Positions 44,538 through 57,948 of a stretch of 64,000 nt of DNA are shown here, piece after piece (position 1 is the stretch's first letter; each line of letters opens with the position of its first letter). The DNA is from Calamus simplicifolius (Eukaryota; Streptophyta; Magnoliopsida; Arecales; Arecaceae). The stretch spans positions 1,025,772 through 1,089,771 of the forward strand of contig UESW01003881.1 in NCBI GenBank assembly GCA_900491605.1, read 5' to 3'. The position numbers and the translations under genes were made by a program. The notes under the pieces are model-generated. The model was not told the origin of the DNA, searched no databases, and saw only the letters and a list, made by a program, of their open reading frames with translations.

Positions 44538-47184
44538 CCATTCTTAAAAAAATCTTTTAAAAAAATTCTTCATTAAAATTTTTTTGATTTTCATAAAAAA
44601 AAACCCTTTGAAAGGCTAATTTCTAATAATGATGCATGGGAGGAGGTGAAGGTGTCCGGCCTACTGAGCCGTGTCCTGGTCCTTGCTTTCTTTGTAACCA
44701 TCTCAGTAGAAATGATAAAATGGGTGAGGGAGATGCCCCACCATGCATTATGGTCACTGGACCATGCACGATCTACGTGGACCCATCAATCACGCCATGT
44801 TTGACTGGTAGATGAACCCAAGAATAACAGTCAATGTCATGTAGTACTTGAAATGAAACTATTGCTAACTAGTCTAAAGTCATCATTTTTAATGAACAAA
44901 ATTTAGTGTAATTTGTAAATATTTACCATCAAATTCTTCATTTACTGTTAAAAAAATACTTTTGATCTTGAAAAAAAAAATCTAAAAATTACTAAAAATA
45001 TATTATAAAATTTTAAATATATATAAAAAAATAAAAATCAAATCAGGATCGAGACGATTAGATTTTCGTCCCTTTGTGCAGGTTATTGACGATCTGTCCC
45101 AAGGTACAATGATCCGGTTCGATCCGATCCTTCTACTACGAGCACGATCATGTGAAGGTGTAAATCCAATGATTACCTTCAAATGCTCAAAAAAATTAAT
45201 AAAAATTAAAAATAAAATAAAATCATAAAATTATTCTATATTATCTTGAATTTTTAGTCCCTATTTATATAGACTTAGCCAATAAAAGCTCCAAGGTTCG
45301 GTCCATAATGACTTTAAAGACTGATAGCGTTAATCAAAACATTCACAAAATGAATTGTTTGAATCATTTCTATACGTTAATGAACGTTGGTTTTCAACGC
45401 AATGGAAAGAACGTCTGGAAGTGTTTCACCCCCCTTTTTTTATTTTTATTTTTTAAAAACTTTTTCCAACATAAACAACTTTACATTTAATTAAACTCTT
45501 AGAGTTTTTTAATTAGAAAAACGATGATAAATTTGTATAGCTTATTAAATGCAATAGTTAAGCATAGGTGTTACTTACTGAGTTAAAAATATGATGACAA
45601 ATATCCAATGAAAAATAAGCCTGCTTTTAACTTGATTCTCGGTGTTGTTTCTTATGGAAAATAATGACAAGTGATTCGTTCTCTTTTGCCGGGCAAGGAA
45701 ACAAGAAAAAAGAAAACTCACTCATCTAGAAAGCTTTAATTAATACAAGCCTGCAGTATATATAGCATGTAAAATTGCTTGTCTTTCGTAAAACTGATAA
45801 GAAATATGGATACCTTCCACAAAAGAAATTAAGCCATGGCATCTACCCTCCAAAATTTGAGGAGCAGCCAAGAATGCTTTAAATTTTCTTGACGTGCGAT
45901 GGCTCTTTTATATCCAAACAACAACCAACCTAGAGCAAGACTTTTCCTTTTCCTATTCCTATGTGACCACCTTCCACCTGTGGGGATCGAAGACAATGCC
46001 ACACAGATAGCATGCCTGTACCTGACCCTCAACCACATGGTCCCAATGGTTATTTAAATGTTTTCTTCTGGCTCCCAAGGCTATGATTCCTATTGGCATC
46101 CCATGGCTGCCAAAAGAGCTCTCCCTCGAGGTGATTGTTGGTGGGTTAGCTGGAATATCACATGGCCTGGGATAAAGAGCACATGACAATCCATATAGTT
46201 AGGCTCATTAAAGATAAGCCAACCCATACCCATCTATAGCTCCATAGGCTAGTTGAATGGCAACCATTAACCTAAAAGCTTGAAATGGCAACGTACGTAC
46301 GTATGCTTCATTGCTTGACATGCATGCACCCCCCCCATGCAAAGTGGGACTACATACATCTCATCTCATCTCATCTCATCTCATGTGCTTTTTTATATAT
46401 AAAAGAAGGCCGAGGTTCTGTAGCCAGTCCTAACGTCTCTCATTCAGGATAAGTTGTGATGGTGATAGTTTAGTTTTAGGGAGCAGAGGTGGTGTGCATG
46501 GAAGCAGTATAAAGTGGACGAAAAAGATGTGGTCCCCGAAAATTAAAGCAATGGCGACACCTTGGCAACCTCTTAAAGAGCAAAAGAGGAGCAAAAGTAG
46601 TCACCAGAGATGCTGCTGGTACTCCTAGCCAGCAACCGGTCAGGATTCCTCCTAGTTTGAATCTTGATGGCTTGTAGGTTTAGCATGGGTACGATTTGAA
46701 GTTTTTTTTTAAATATATATATTATTTTGTGGCTTCATACGTTTTATTATTGGTTGTTATATGCCTGCATGTCCCCCACCTCTAATAACCTTGAATGGCC
46801 GACGAGGAGAATGATTTTTTTCGAATCGACTGTTGGGTAGATCTGGACGTCAGCAATAAAGCTTGCATGCCGCAATCGGTTAGGCTACAGTGTTGGTCAC
46901 CAGCGCTCTTTTTTCTCTTTGGTCCTTCCGTGGTTTGTGGATCTAGTAAATGTCGGCAAGTTTCTGGTGATCACTGTGAACTATAGCTATAGTGGCCAGA
47001 GGCATCCGTTGGGTTTTTGAAGGTGTGGTTCACCTGCTGTGTGCCAACGTAACAGAGAGGAAGAAAGAACTAATAAAAGATCACACACACACACACACAC
47101 ACACAAACATGGTTTAGCTTCAAGATTCCCATCCGGATGTGCAATCAAACATGATATATCTTGATAGAGCACCTAGCAACTTGT
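44538..47184. other. Intergenic DNA, no gene seen
   Basis: AT-rich at first. Contains a CATCT repeat at about 46,355-46,384 and an (AC)n microsatellite at about 47,083-47,105. Only short frames occur. Confidence 0.45.
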
Positions 47185-47199
47185 GTGAATTGCTTTGTT

Positions 47200-47646
47200 T
47201 TTTTTTTTTTGGTACAAACAGTGATTAAATCATCATAGGATGGGTTACACCCGATATCACTATACAGTAATTGAATAAGAAAACTAGGGAAAGGATCACC
47301 CTTCTTTCAGCTCCAAACATCAGACTGAGAAGCCGCACGGTCAGCAATCCAGTCAGCAGCAGCATTGGCCTCGCGGAAGATGTGCCGAATAGACATGACG
47401 AGCTTCGAGATGGTAGAGCAGACATCATACATCAAAGGGATAGAAGGCAAGAGAGAGCAGGGCTCCTGTCTGATCCATCGAACCACCGTAATGGAGTCAC
47501 CTTCAATAATAATACTACGGGCTCCCAGGGCCCAAATAGCATACGAAATACCAATCCAAGCCGCATGCAACTTGATAAGAGGCACAGATAAATCAAGTAA
47601 TCCAAGGCCATCTGCCGCCAGCATTCGATCATTCGCACCACGAATA
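47200..47646 (-). mobile_element. Short 5'-truncated LINE, copy D, with perfect target-site duplication
   Basis: The 15 bp GTGAATTGCTTTGTT occurs at 47185-47199 and again at 47647-47661, flanking a 447 bp insert. A T run at about 47,200-47,210 is the poly(A) tail of a minus-strand LINE. The insert encodes only the 3' RNase H: MLAADGLGLLDLSVPLIKLH, SIIIEGDSITVV and FREANAAADWIADRA, in one frame still open over 105 codons. It belongs to the same family as copies A-C. Confidence 0.93.
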
Positions 47647-48039
47647 GTGAATTGCTTTGTTACTATACTTTCAACAAAAGCAATAATAATAAAGTTTTAA
47701 TTTTAAACTAATTAAAGTGGGAGTGCATGGATTGTCTGAATTTTATTAATAAAGTATTTATATCAAAAAGAGTGTTATGGATTGTCTGAATTTTATTAAT
47801 TGATAAAGTATTTATGTCAAAAGAGTATGCACAAAAAGAGTTTGCAGAAAAATGATTAGGAGGGAGAAAAAAAAAAGGCTTTACAACTTACAATGAGCTT
47901 TAAAATATCCACTTATATGTGTAGTCTTGAAAGGCAAAAGAGTGGATAATTTTATGATAAAAAATTTTAACAAAAAAGGATTTAATAAAGAAAATTTTTA
48001 AGCTTCTTTCTTTCCAAATATATCACCAAAAGGTTAATT

Positions 48040-49700
48040 GATCCCAAGCTAACCTTTAGTCTCTACGAATTAATCTTTTCCTCCAATATATTCACAAGCA
48101 TTGATTACTTCAAGGTCTTGAAGAGGAAGGGAGATGCTTACTAAAAAGCGATTGATCATAATTGCTTAAAAAAGGGCAATCTAAGAAAAGATAGGAGGCA
48201 GTTTTAATAGGAGAGTGACAAAAAGGACAACCTAAGTCAATGCTCTATCCTTTCTTGAAAAGTTTATTTCCCATGTGCAATATATTTCGCGGAGCTAATC
48301 AAGCAAAAATTTTAATCATTTTAGAGACTATTACTTTCCAAATATAATTATGGAAGGGCCATAAAATACTTTCTTAATTTAAAAATTTATAGAAGAAGCT
48401 TGCTGAATAACTCCTATCCTTTGAAGATATCTAAATTAGGGTATCTTTATGTCTAGAAGGTACTATAATAACAACTAGCTCTCTTATTCTAGAGAGAAGA
48501 AACTATCTTATTTTACTTCAAAACACTAGCACAAAAGTTAGGAAAAGGAGAACAAAAGGAAAAATGGCAAAGCTAAATGCCCTTCTAAAATCTAATGCTA
48601 GAACCATCCCCCAGCTTGAAAGAAGTGTGGTTCTAGAATCCTGCTTATAAATTCCTTTCTATATCAAGAAGAATGTCATTAAGACTTTTATGAGTCTTGC
48701 ATTTAATTTCATTCTAGAATAATATGTATAATGCATAAAAATTTTTCAAAGGAAAGCAAAATCTAGAAAGATAAGCTTTCATGACTATTCGCAAAGAAAA
48801 TATTTGTTGAAAAGGTTTAAACCTATGCCTTATTCTACTTTAGATTTACAACTGCATTTTAGTTCACTAAACAATTGAAGTTACTAACATTTTTTTTTCC
48901 TTTCAAAGAAATGCTTTCCTCAACTTATCGATTTTGGAGCAAACCCATTTAAGCAGTCTAAATATTGATAATATAAAAAGGTTAACTAAAGTAAGCTTTC
49001 ATCTAAAAGAAAAACTATCGTTACTAAAATGTCAGTTTAGACTATATTCTTTTAATTAAGGGCATCCAAGCATGCTTTGAAAGCTTATAATCACTAAAAG
49101 GCAAACCAATATAAGAGAAAGGAAGAGAACCCTTTTATTATTTACTAAAGAAGCATACCTTTCATTTAAGGAGGCATTAAACCCAATGATAAAGCTTTTG
49201 TAAAAGTTAACTTTGAGGCTAATAGAACATTCAAAGCTTAAAATAATAATTTTAAGAGCCATCAATGAGGAGTCCTTTGCAACATTAAATAAGAGAGTAT
49301 CATAAACAAAATAGAAGCCGATAATACCTTAAAGCAAGGGTAGATCATAATTTCTTCAATAAGACCCCTTGCAGTTCCCTCTTTAGTAATCTAAATATAA
49401 CATCCATAATTAAAAAAAAAAAAAAAAGAAGATCATCCTATCTTAAGCCTTTTTAATACCTTATCCATATATAAGAAGAATCATTAACCACAGGAACAAT
49501 TGATGGTAAAGAGATAAGCACTTTAATGCAACCAATTCATTCCGACAAAAAATATCAAGCTCTAAGGAAAGACACGATGATAACACAATAACATTAAAAG
49601 ATTTTTCAAAGTCAATGTTGCAAACAAATCTTTTGCTTGAGATTTTGGTAATATAATCAAATTTCATGAGTCAAGAAAAATATTTCATCATAAATTTTTT
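48040..49700 (-). mobile_element. Degraded LINE of a different family
   Basis: The minus strand shows, from 5' to 3', VCNIDFEKSFNVI near 49,610 (RT motif A, usually IDFEKAYD), then SFECSISLKVNFYKSFIIG near 49,190. Near 48,220 it shows GCPFCHSPIKTASYLF, the zf-RVT zinc motif. The order and spacing fit one decayed L1-type element. The wording differs from copies A-D, so it is another family. No frame is open throughout and the ends are not defined. Confidence 0.6.
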
Positions 49701-52700
49701 CACGATAAAAGCTGATTTAAAGTTTTTAATTAGGAAAAAGGAAAAAATTGTCAAACTTTGGATTGCCAATATCTCAAAGAAAAGCTATGAAAGCAATTAA
49801 GAAAGTTAATAAATCTGAAATCTTTGATAAAAAACTAACCAAATAAAAAAATATTAGAATCATTTAGGCTATAAATGCCAAGATTTTTCTCAAGAACCCA
49901 TGAAATACCATCATAACGTCTTTCTTTGAAATGTTACGGTATCTTTAGAAGAAAAAGAAAAAAAAAAAAGCAAAAGAGATATTAATATTTTATTATTTCT
50001 ATATAATTTATATTTGATCATTTGACTGTTAATAATTTAATTATAAATTGCACATAATTTTACATATCCCAAAGCTCAGTCCCATCATTGCAGAGATGGT
50101 GATGTCTCTATGGACACGAATATCATAGGGTTTGGCAATGATGTGATGGCTCATTTCTTGAGGTGTATGCTAGATGCTGTCATCCTCTTACCCCTGTTGG
50201 CTACGGCTCTCATTTCCAATGTGGAAGCTCCCAACATGGCATGCAGTGATTGATCTTGGCCAGTGTGGTGCTCATCTTCTTCAAGGCCTTTGCCTTACTC
50301 CCTAATCATCGCATAGGACAAGAAACCTAGCTAGCAGGAAATGGTGCAGTAATTAGCATGCAATACTTATGAAATCCTCATTGGCATATGGGTGTGCTGG
50401 CTTTGGAAGCATCCAAAGATTGAAGTTTGTTCCACCCACAAAAGCTGCTTGGTCTTTCAGCTCGAGACAACATCTTACCTTCTTATCTGGTCCAAAGCAT
50501 TAAGCTTCAAGAGCAACTACCATTGTGGATATGCATGGCCTTGGTGGGGGATGGCTTGCATAATTTCCACCACACATTCCCATCATCCATTTGCAATCCT
50601 TTGCCCACCTCTTTCTTTCAAAGGACCACAATTCCATGCCCCACGACAACCATCAGAACGGGTCAAGGGAATCTACGTACTGCAAGGTCAATCAATAAAA
50701 TTGTCAGCATCTCTAACTCTTATTATATATATATATCTTTGACACGTTCATGGGCCTCTTGCTCGAGAGCCTTGGAGGTCAACGGACAAGCCCATGAAGA
50801 CCAAAAAAACTTCTAGGGTCAATTCAACGGTTTTGCATGGCGACGTTGGTGGTGGTAAAGCAACGGCTGATGGCAAGTTGATTTTACCGACATGCCGTTG
50901 GAGATGCAAGCCGAAAGTTTGGACCCTCACTTGGAATCCAGAGGTGTTTCTGACTTCTTGTACCCAAGAATGAGAGGCATTTAGCCATTGCTGCTGCTCT
51001 AAAGATATTAAATTCCTGATACTTTTGTTAAATATAATCAATTATAATTGGTGGCGTGTCATCATCTTAACAGTTCATGCATGTTCGTATTAAGAATTAT
51101 GTCGTTGGATATTTTATTAATTTTAACTGATTTTATATAATAAAATATAAAATTATAATAACTAAAAAGTTTGAAAAGCAAAATAAATCTTAAATGGAAG
51201 CTAAGTATAAAAAGAATACAATAACTTGTGTTGACGGCAGTCTTTAATAAATCACTCCTATCAAATAACTGTTTAGTTTTATTTTTTAATTATTTCTTTT
51301 TTGTGGAGAAAAAAAAAATGATGGAATTGAACAGCATTGCATGTAATGCTCTGAATCTAACTTTCATCCAAAGTAAAACGAGAGAGCCCACCATCCAATC
51401 CCTCTTTCGGTCTTCCTTGACTTCTAGGTTGAAGACTCTTCGTTGGCAATGGATTTTGGGATCGATCACAGCCATGCACAGTCCTTTGTCTTCTACGGTA
51501 CGTAGAGGTACCATCTAAAAGGAATCCACAGCATAATTAATGTTCAGGTCCAACAAGCTCACGAGGATGAGGAACAAAGCGACAAGGGTGAATTGGCTTC
51601 TCGCGTTCAGTCTGCCATGCTCTAGAAGGATGGAAACTTCGCTGCGCAGCAAAACTTTGGTGAAAGTGAGATGAGATGGCTGATGGATTTACTCCCATTG
51701 TCAAAGGACGTATCATATCCCATCATTGCTCTCCAAAGGAATACTCATTTCATCCTTCTTTTACTTTTCCCTCGTTTGGTGAGGTAGGTGTAGACGGCGC
51801 CGGTTTAGCCTTCTCCACTTGTGCAGGGTTTTTAGGTTCACAAGCTACCATCTTTGGCTGCTATTGATGAATGCTACATCAATAAGGGTATGTGATTGCT
51901 TTCTGTATTTATATATGTTTTATACTATGAAAACAAGAAGAGTTCAACCGTGATACTTTTATAAATTTTTTATTTAAAAAATTTGACTTTCAATCCCATC
52001 ATGCTTATATATATAGAGGCTCTATTCTTTTATACCATTTTCTTTTACTCTTCAATTTTTTATAAATTACAGCATCATCCATGTCCACTCAGAAGATAGT
52101 TTTTTAATAAATTCTATTCAATTCTAGATAAATTTCTTTAATTTTCAATGAGTGGTTGTGTTTGGACTGAGCATCCTTGTTAGGTTCTGTATTTGTCGTA
52201 ACTTAAAGATCTTAACAAAATAAAAACAGAAGAAATAGTATCTGAACTCTTTAATCTTGTATGTATATGTATTCAGAATTTTCATATATATAATCGATGT
52301 GAGATTACAAAATTTACCACCATGAGCTCTCATAATATTAGCCCATGATTATGGAATGATTTTGAAATTTGTCGTTGAGTATTTTATATAGAGTTTGTTT
52401 GTTTAAAAAAAGGAAAGCGAAATTAGTTAGTGCTATAATCATCTAAGTCTGTGTTTTTTAAGATAAATATTTAAGACTTAATCCAAAATTTTTGATAGCT
52501 AGGCGAAGAATTGTAACTATTGCAGGTCTTTTTTTTTAATATATATATATATATATATAAAGAAAGATAATTATTTTATTATTATATAGATAAGCAAAAG
52601 ATCAAACAAAAATGCAAACAAACATGAATGATGGAGTGAGCTTGGTCTTATTTTTAATAAATTTGACTCAATTTTAGAGACTACTGTTTAAATTTAGTGA

Positions 52701-52777
52701 AGATATACTTACAAATGGATATTGGCCATCAACATACAAAGCCAAAGTTTAACCATGTGATCAACTTGATTTGAAAT
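49701..52777. other. Intergenic DNA, no gene seen
   Basis: Several frames of 60-130 codons occur (for example at 50,390-50,820 and 51,290-51,520) but show no recognisable family or splice context. There is an (AT)n run near 52,540-52,558. Confidence 0.45.
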
Positions 52778-52844
52778 TTGGAATTATATCATATCAATTT
52801 TTCTTTTTTGATACAGACGGACAATCACACTAGTCTAGTTTGGG

Positions 52845-54051
52845 TCAGCCCAGATACATCAAAATACAAATTTGTAATAACACAGGGGGACATGGGTCAC
52901 CCATCCTCCATATCCTATAGCCTACATGCTGAGCCACAGCCGCCGCTACCCAGTCAGCTACCGTATTGGCTTTACGGAATACATGACGAATCTGGGCAGT
53001 ATCCACCTCCTGAAGCATGGTCCAAATGTCCCTGAGAATCGGATTGGTGGATACATCAGGAGCACTCTCCTTCCGTATCCACTGTATGACAATCATAGAG
53101 TCTCCCTCAATCACAAGCCTCTAAGCTCGAAGAGTCTGAAAAGCATAAGAAATACCAGCCCATGCAGCGTAAAGCTCGGACATGGGGACAGAGGAATCAA
53201 GGGTACCAAATCCGCCAGCTGCCAGCATATCTCCCTGTGGTCCGCGAATGATAAAGGCCGAACCAGCTAGTCTGCCACGGACATTCCCATCAAAGTTGAT
53301 TTTGATAAACCCTAGAGGGGGGGCTCCCAGGAAATGAATACCGTACGACGGTTCACTGCCGAAGCAACAGAGGAACCCCAGAGGCCAGAGGTGTCATAAC
53401 CAACATATTGAATAGCACGGGCACAATCTGCGGACAAAGATCTAATTTTCCTCATAAGCTGATGTGAAGAAATACAGTCCTCCGAGAAGATAATCTGATT
53501 CCTCGATAGCCAAATCTGGTAAGCCGTGATCGCCCAGAGACCACGTATATGCTGAGGAGCCATCCGGAGATCCTGGAGAAAGATAGGACGTGGAGAACCG
53601 TAGACATCCACTCTATAATCATAGCCCATCAAGTGCCAAATCCATCTAGCTCTAGGACATTTGAATATAGCATGATCTGTAGTCTCATCCTCCATACCAC
53701 ACAAGGGGCAGGTCGACTGGATAGACAGACCCCTACGGGAGAGCAAGGCACTCATCGGTAGGCACTCCCAAAGAAGCTTCCAGATAAAAAGCTGAACCCT
53801 AGGAAGAGTGGGAAGCAACCATATCCACGCAGCATCCTTCGTTTCTTGAGACTAAGCCTAAAGATCTTCATAAGATCCCTGAGAGGGGCCCTAGAGAGGG
53901 AGGATATCTGCCATAGCCTCACATCAGCGGAGGGACCAGAGATAAGAGGAATCGATAGAATCCGTTGAGAGAGTTCCTCACCAAATAGACTAGTACGTCA
54001 CCATGGGGGTATTCCAGGAGGGGGGGTCTAATGAGATCAAATCCTTAACCC
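52845..54051 (-). pseudogene. LINE copy C zf-RVT and RNase H region
   Basis: The zf-RVT segment (53818-53312) includes RVQLFIWKLLWECLPMSALL and CPLCGMEDETTDHAIFKC. RNase H follows with FDGNV, GGFGTLDSSVPMSELYAAWA and VIEGDSMIVIQWIRKE, then HVFRKANTVADWVAAAVA, spread over two frames. All acidic RNase H positions can be read, but frame changes and a stop near 53,120 interrupt the domain. Confidence 0.75.
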
Positions 54052-55640
54052 TCATATCAGTGGAATATCAGTGCTAATAAATGAGGGCCACCGAGACAGA
54101 GGAAGCTCAGAAATCCACGAATCCTGAATAGCATCAATAGAGTGACCATCACCAACCATCCAAGAGATATTCTTCCTAATAGAGTCCCCAACCTGGCACA
54201 CCTCCTTCCAAAAGGAGGAACTTCCCCTGGGCGGCGTAATGAACTCTCCTGGCTTCCAATCACCGTATCTTGCACGCATGACATAGCTCCATAGACAGTG
54301 CGGCTCCAGAAAGAAGCGAGAAGCATGTCTGGCCAATAAAGCTTGACGCCTTACCAACAAGGATTGGATCCCAAGACCCCCTTCATGAATAGGCATACAG
54401 ATCATGTCCCAAGATAGAAGATGAATACCCTGCCCGTATTGCATAGAAGCCCATAAAAAATCTCTAAAACATCTCTTAATCCTCCTCAAGCAAGTAGTCG
54501 GGATGGTCGCATTCGACAACATATAGAGCGAAAGGGAAGAAAGAATCGACCGAATAATGATGATCCAGCTATCATAGATATCAGCGACATGCCAACCCTC
54601 GATACGCTGATGGACCCGCCTCTCTAGGTCCACAAAATCAGAATAGCGAGGACGTCTGCCAGTCATGGGATCCCCAGATACATAAATCGGTTAGTCTGAG
54701 TAGTGATACCCAACCGATTAATAATAGCTTCACAGGTGGGTCTAGGAGTCTTCGGGCTAAAGCAGATAGAAGACTTCTGAAGGTTGACCTTCTGGCCCGA
54801 AGCCTGACAATAGCGCTGAATAATGGAATCAAAGGAAGCCGCATTTTCAATAGAGGCCTGACCCAGAAGGATACAATCATCAGCAAACAAAAGATGAGAG
54901 ATGGAGAGACCCGCATCCCCCACCATAAAAGGGACAATCCTCTGATTGTACTGAGCCTTATGGAGAGCTCGAGAGAGATCATCCGTAGCCAAGATGAACA
55001 GAAGGGGAGATAAAGGGCATCCCTAACGTAATCCAACTGAAGAGTAGAAAAACTCAGTCGGGCTCCCATTGATGATCAAGGAGAAGGAAGGCCTCTGGAT
55101 GCAGGCCATAACACACTCAATAAACCCCATCACCAAAAGCTTCAGACCATCTGGATTGGAAGAAATGAAGAAGCTGAGAATGAATAGGATGAATATCCTC
55201 CTGATAATTCCCCTCAGCATCCACTAACCGCCGGATCCTGTTGGTTGCCCGCCGCTTCAGTGTAGCCTGGTGGAAGAATATGGTATTATGATCCCCTTCA
55301 CGGATCCACTGAACCCTGGATCTTTGCCTCCAATATAACTCTTGCTGTCGAAGAAGAGAGTGATGACGAGCAAGATTCTCTCACAACAAGAGAGATCAGA
55401 GTCCAATAGAAAACCATCCTGGTCTTCCTTCGACTGAATGGCACATATAATAGCTTCAGCCTGCTCCACTTGCCTAACCAGATCCCCAACCTCCAGTCTA
55501 TTCCATCTGGAAAGTCTGCGACTGGCCAACATAAGACGGCAGGATATCCGATAGGCTGCATTACCCCTGATAGGAAGGTGCCAGATCTAAGAAATGATAG
55601 CCCGAGCAGCAGAGTGGACCGTCCAGAACCGTTCAAATCT
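54052..55640 (-). pseudogene. LINE copy C reverse transcriptase, internally deleted
   Basis: The N-terminal part reads, in changing frames, QSKEDQDGFLLDSD and then FFQSRWSE near 55,145. It then jumps directly to GFIECVMACIQRPSFSLIIN. In copy B these two blocks are about 680 bp apart and enclose PGPDGFP, the TLVPK block and the motif A KLDMERAYD; here none of these exist. The later palm is kept: CPLSPLLFILATDDLSRALH, SHLLFADDCILLGQAS, KSSICFSPKTPRP, then EGGLGIQSLLVRRQALLARH. Without motif A there can be no polymerase activity. Confidence 0.8.
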
Positions 55641-55643
55641 AAA

Positions 55644-56368
55644 CTATTTCCTCAGATGTAGATCATCCTCCAAGGAAATCAAAATAGGACAGTGATCCGA
55701 GGCGATCCTAGGAAGGTGAGTAACAGTGACAGCAGGGTATTTTTGGAGCCACTGATCTATAGCCAAAGCTCTATCAATTCTCTCCCAGACACGAGCTATC
55801 CCCTGCCGGTTATTGCACCAAGTAAATTGGGGCCCCGAATACCCCAAATCCAACAGCCCAGTAGATCCAATGAATGATCTAAATTCAATAATATCAGCAG
55901 AGTTGGTGACTGGCCTACCCCTCTCTTTTCACTGGCATCAGTAATGCAGTTGAAATCACCAGCAATAATGGAAGGAATCCCTTGAGCTAGGAGGGAAGTC
56001 AACTCGGACCAAAGAGCCCGTCTTTCACGGTAGTCCATACTGGCGTAGACCGCCGATAAGATCCAGGGGTCAGAAGTCCCTTCAGAGACAGCAAGACCTA
56101 TATGCTGATTACTTTGATGGAATGCATCAATCGTGACGATAAAGTCACGCCAAATGGCCAAAATGCCTCCAGACTGCCCAACAGCCTCCACCATATATGA
56201 AGACCAGGACCGGACAATCTGTCTCTGAAACCACACCAAACTATCTCCTGATAGCCTGGTTTCTAAAAGGACACATATATCAAAATTATGTATCTGAATC
56301 AATCTACCAAAGGAGGAACGGAATGAGGGCTTATTAGCGCCTCTAACATTCCAAATTAAGATCTTCAT
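55644..56368 (-). pseudogene. LINE copy C ORF2: apurinic-type endonuclease domain
   Basis: Starts at ATG with MKILIWNVRGANKPSFRSSF, 215 bp after ORF1. APE-type endonuclease residues are visible: Asn in WNVRG, Glu in LLETRLSGD, Asp and Asn in IIAGDFNCITDASEKRGVG, and SDHCPI near the end. After a frameshift at about 55,850 it continues as DLGYSGPQFTWCNNRQGIAR and VWERIDRALA. This domain nicks target DNA to prime reverse transcription. Catalytic residues are all present; only the frameshift breaks it. Confidence 0.85.
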
Positions 56369-56583
56369 AGATTAACTGGAAATAGCTAGGACCTCCTCCT
56401 GATCCTCTACCATCACACTATCAACATTCTAAAGAGAGCAGTCCTGCAGGACATCTGAATCTGCATCAATGTCACATGAACCCTGGCCCATAAGATCTAC
56501 AGCAATATCCTGACACTCCTGGTTTGCAGGCCTATTGGGTTAATCCGCTGCACCTCCTGATTCGATTCCAGGTAGCAAAGAGA

Positions 56584-57948
56584 CTAGGGCAAGTTTTGTG
56601 GACAAGGAATGATATCCACTCTGCATTTGACCATATTGCCCTTGCTTTTCCCTTTTCTCTTATCCGTTTTAGAGATAGATCTGGGGGGCATGCATTCAAC
56701 AAGTCGCGCCCGCTTGAGAGGCCCCGAACCCATTACCCTATTTTCCACCTGGCCATCAACAGAGGGAGCCAAAGCCAAAGATGCAAAAGGGTTAGCTGAG
56801 ACCAGGGATTGGGCAGAACCAGATTCAGAAAACCCAATGTGATCCACTTTCAGCTTTCCCTTAACTAAACCTTTAGAAACGGCACGCTGCTGGAAAACCG
56901 GCACGGCCACCAGTGAATGTGAATCCTTCTTCCCTCCCACCTTGGCCAACATCTGCTTCCTGTTATCTATGTCATTCAAACCATCTGCCACCAAGGGAAT
57001 CGGCACCGCCGCAGAGGCTGAAACTGGGCTTTCCTTCTTCCCTCCCGGCTCGCAGCTAACTGAAGCAAAGTTCACTGACCCAGGCGGCCGTCTTCGTCCC
57101 ACCTTCAACGGGATCTTCCAGCCATCCTTCATACTCGAATCCGATGCACCCGGCAAAGGAGCAGAGCTAGGAACAGAGGCAGCCAGCTTTGTCTGAAGCA
57201 GGGGATCCTCTACACTCCTCCGTTGATGAACCGCAGCCAACCACGGCCCAAAAACGAAGCTGCTATCAGAGACCTCCGATTCAGCCATGGCCTCAGGCAC
57301 ACATAGACCCTCCAAATGCAAAGACCCACATTTTGGGTAGAAGCCCTCCAAGGATTCATAGACGAACGGCTGCCAGAATGGTCCACGCAGCCCCTGAACC
57401 CTGGTCCCAGGACGGAGGGGGCGACACAGGTTGACACGGACCGCCACCCTAGCAAAACCTCCCCTGGTCCTTGACGACGTCGCAGTATCCGCATAGCAAA
57501 AGGACCCTGCTTGCTCCGAGATAACCCTGAGGATTTCCTCCTTTCAGAACTCCATTGGGAGGCTAGGCATCCTCATCCAGACCAGCGCAGAGGAGATGGA
57601 CTGCTCGGCCAGAAAGAATTCCTGTCGCCAGGCTTCGGTTCTGATAATCTGTCCATTGATCACCCACGGGCGATTGAGGACCAAATCAACTGCCTTCGGG
57701 TCTTCAAATCGAAATATGTGGCAGCGGAACGTCAGGGAAACTGGGACGATGACTCCAGAGATTTTGGCATATCTGAACTCCCGGATGTAGGCTTCAGCCG
57801 GCACCCATTTAGAGAAAGAACGGGCCATAACAGCATAATGCTGCCACCCCGCCGCCTCCTCTTCCAGCAAAGGCACCGAGACCCGAACAACATCCGGGAA
57901 TTTGGATTCTAGCCTTACCACCTCCAATGAAGAGGGAGACGAAGACAC
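56584..57948 (-). pseudogene. LINE copy C ORF1 (DUF4283 and zinc-knuckle type)
   Basis: One frame runs 57948-56584 (454 codons) with a single internal TGA at 57546-57544, where MEF(W)KEEI suggests a lost Trp. The N-terminus carries a DUF4283-like RNA-binding region (LTFRCHIFRFEDPKAVDLVL, RPWVINGQIIRTEAWRQEF). The zinc knuckle follows as GFYPKCGSLHLEGLC, in which the first cysteine of the C-x2-C pair is tyrosine. A basic, Ser-rich C-terminus ends with KRKGKSKGNMVKCRVD. ORF1 proteins coat LINE RNA. The start ATG opens MSSSPSSLEVVRLESKFPDV. Confidence 0.75.

Noticed and set aside
45829..46189. Minus-strand frames of 69-76 codons
   Set aside because: No recognisable domain, no splice signals and no neighbouring exons.
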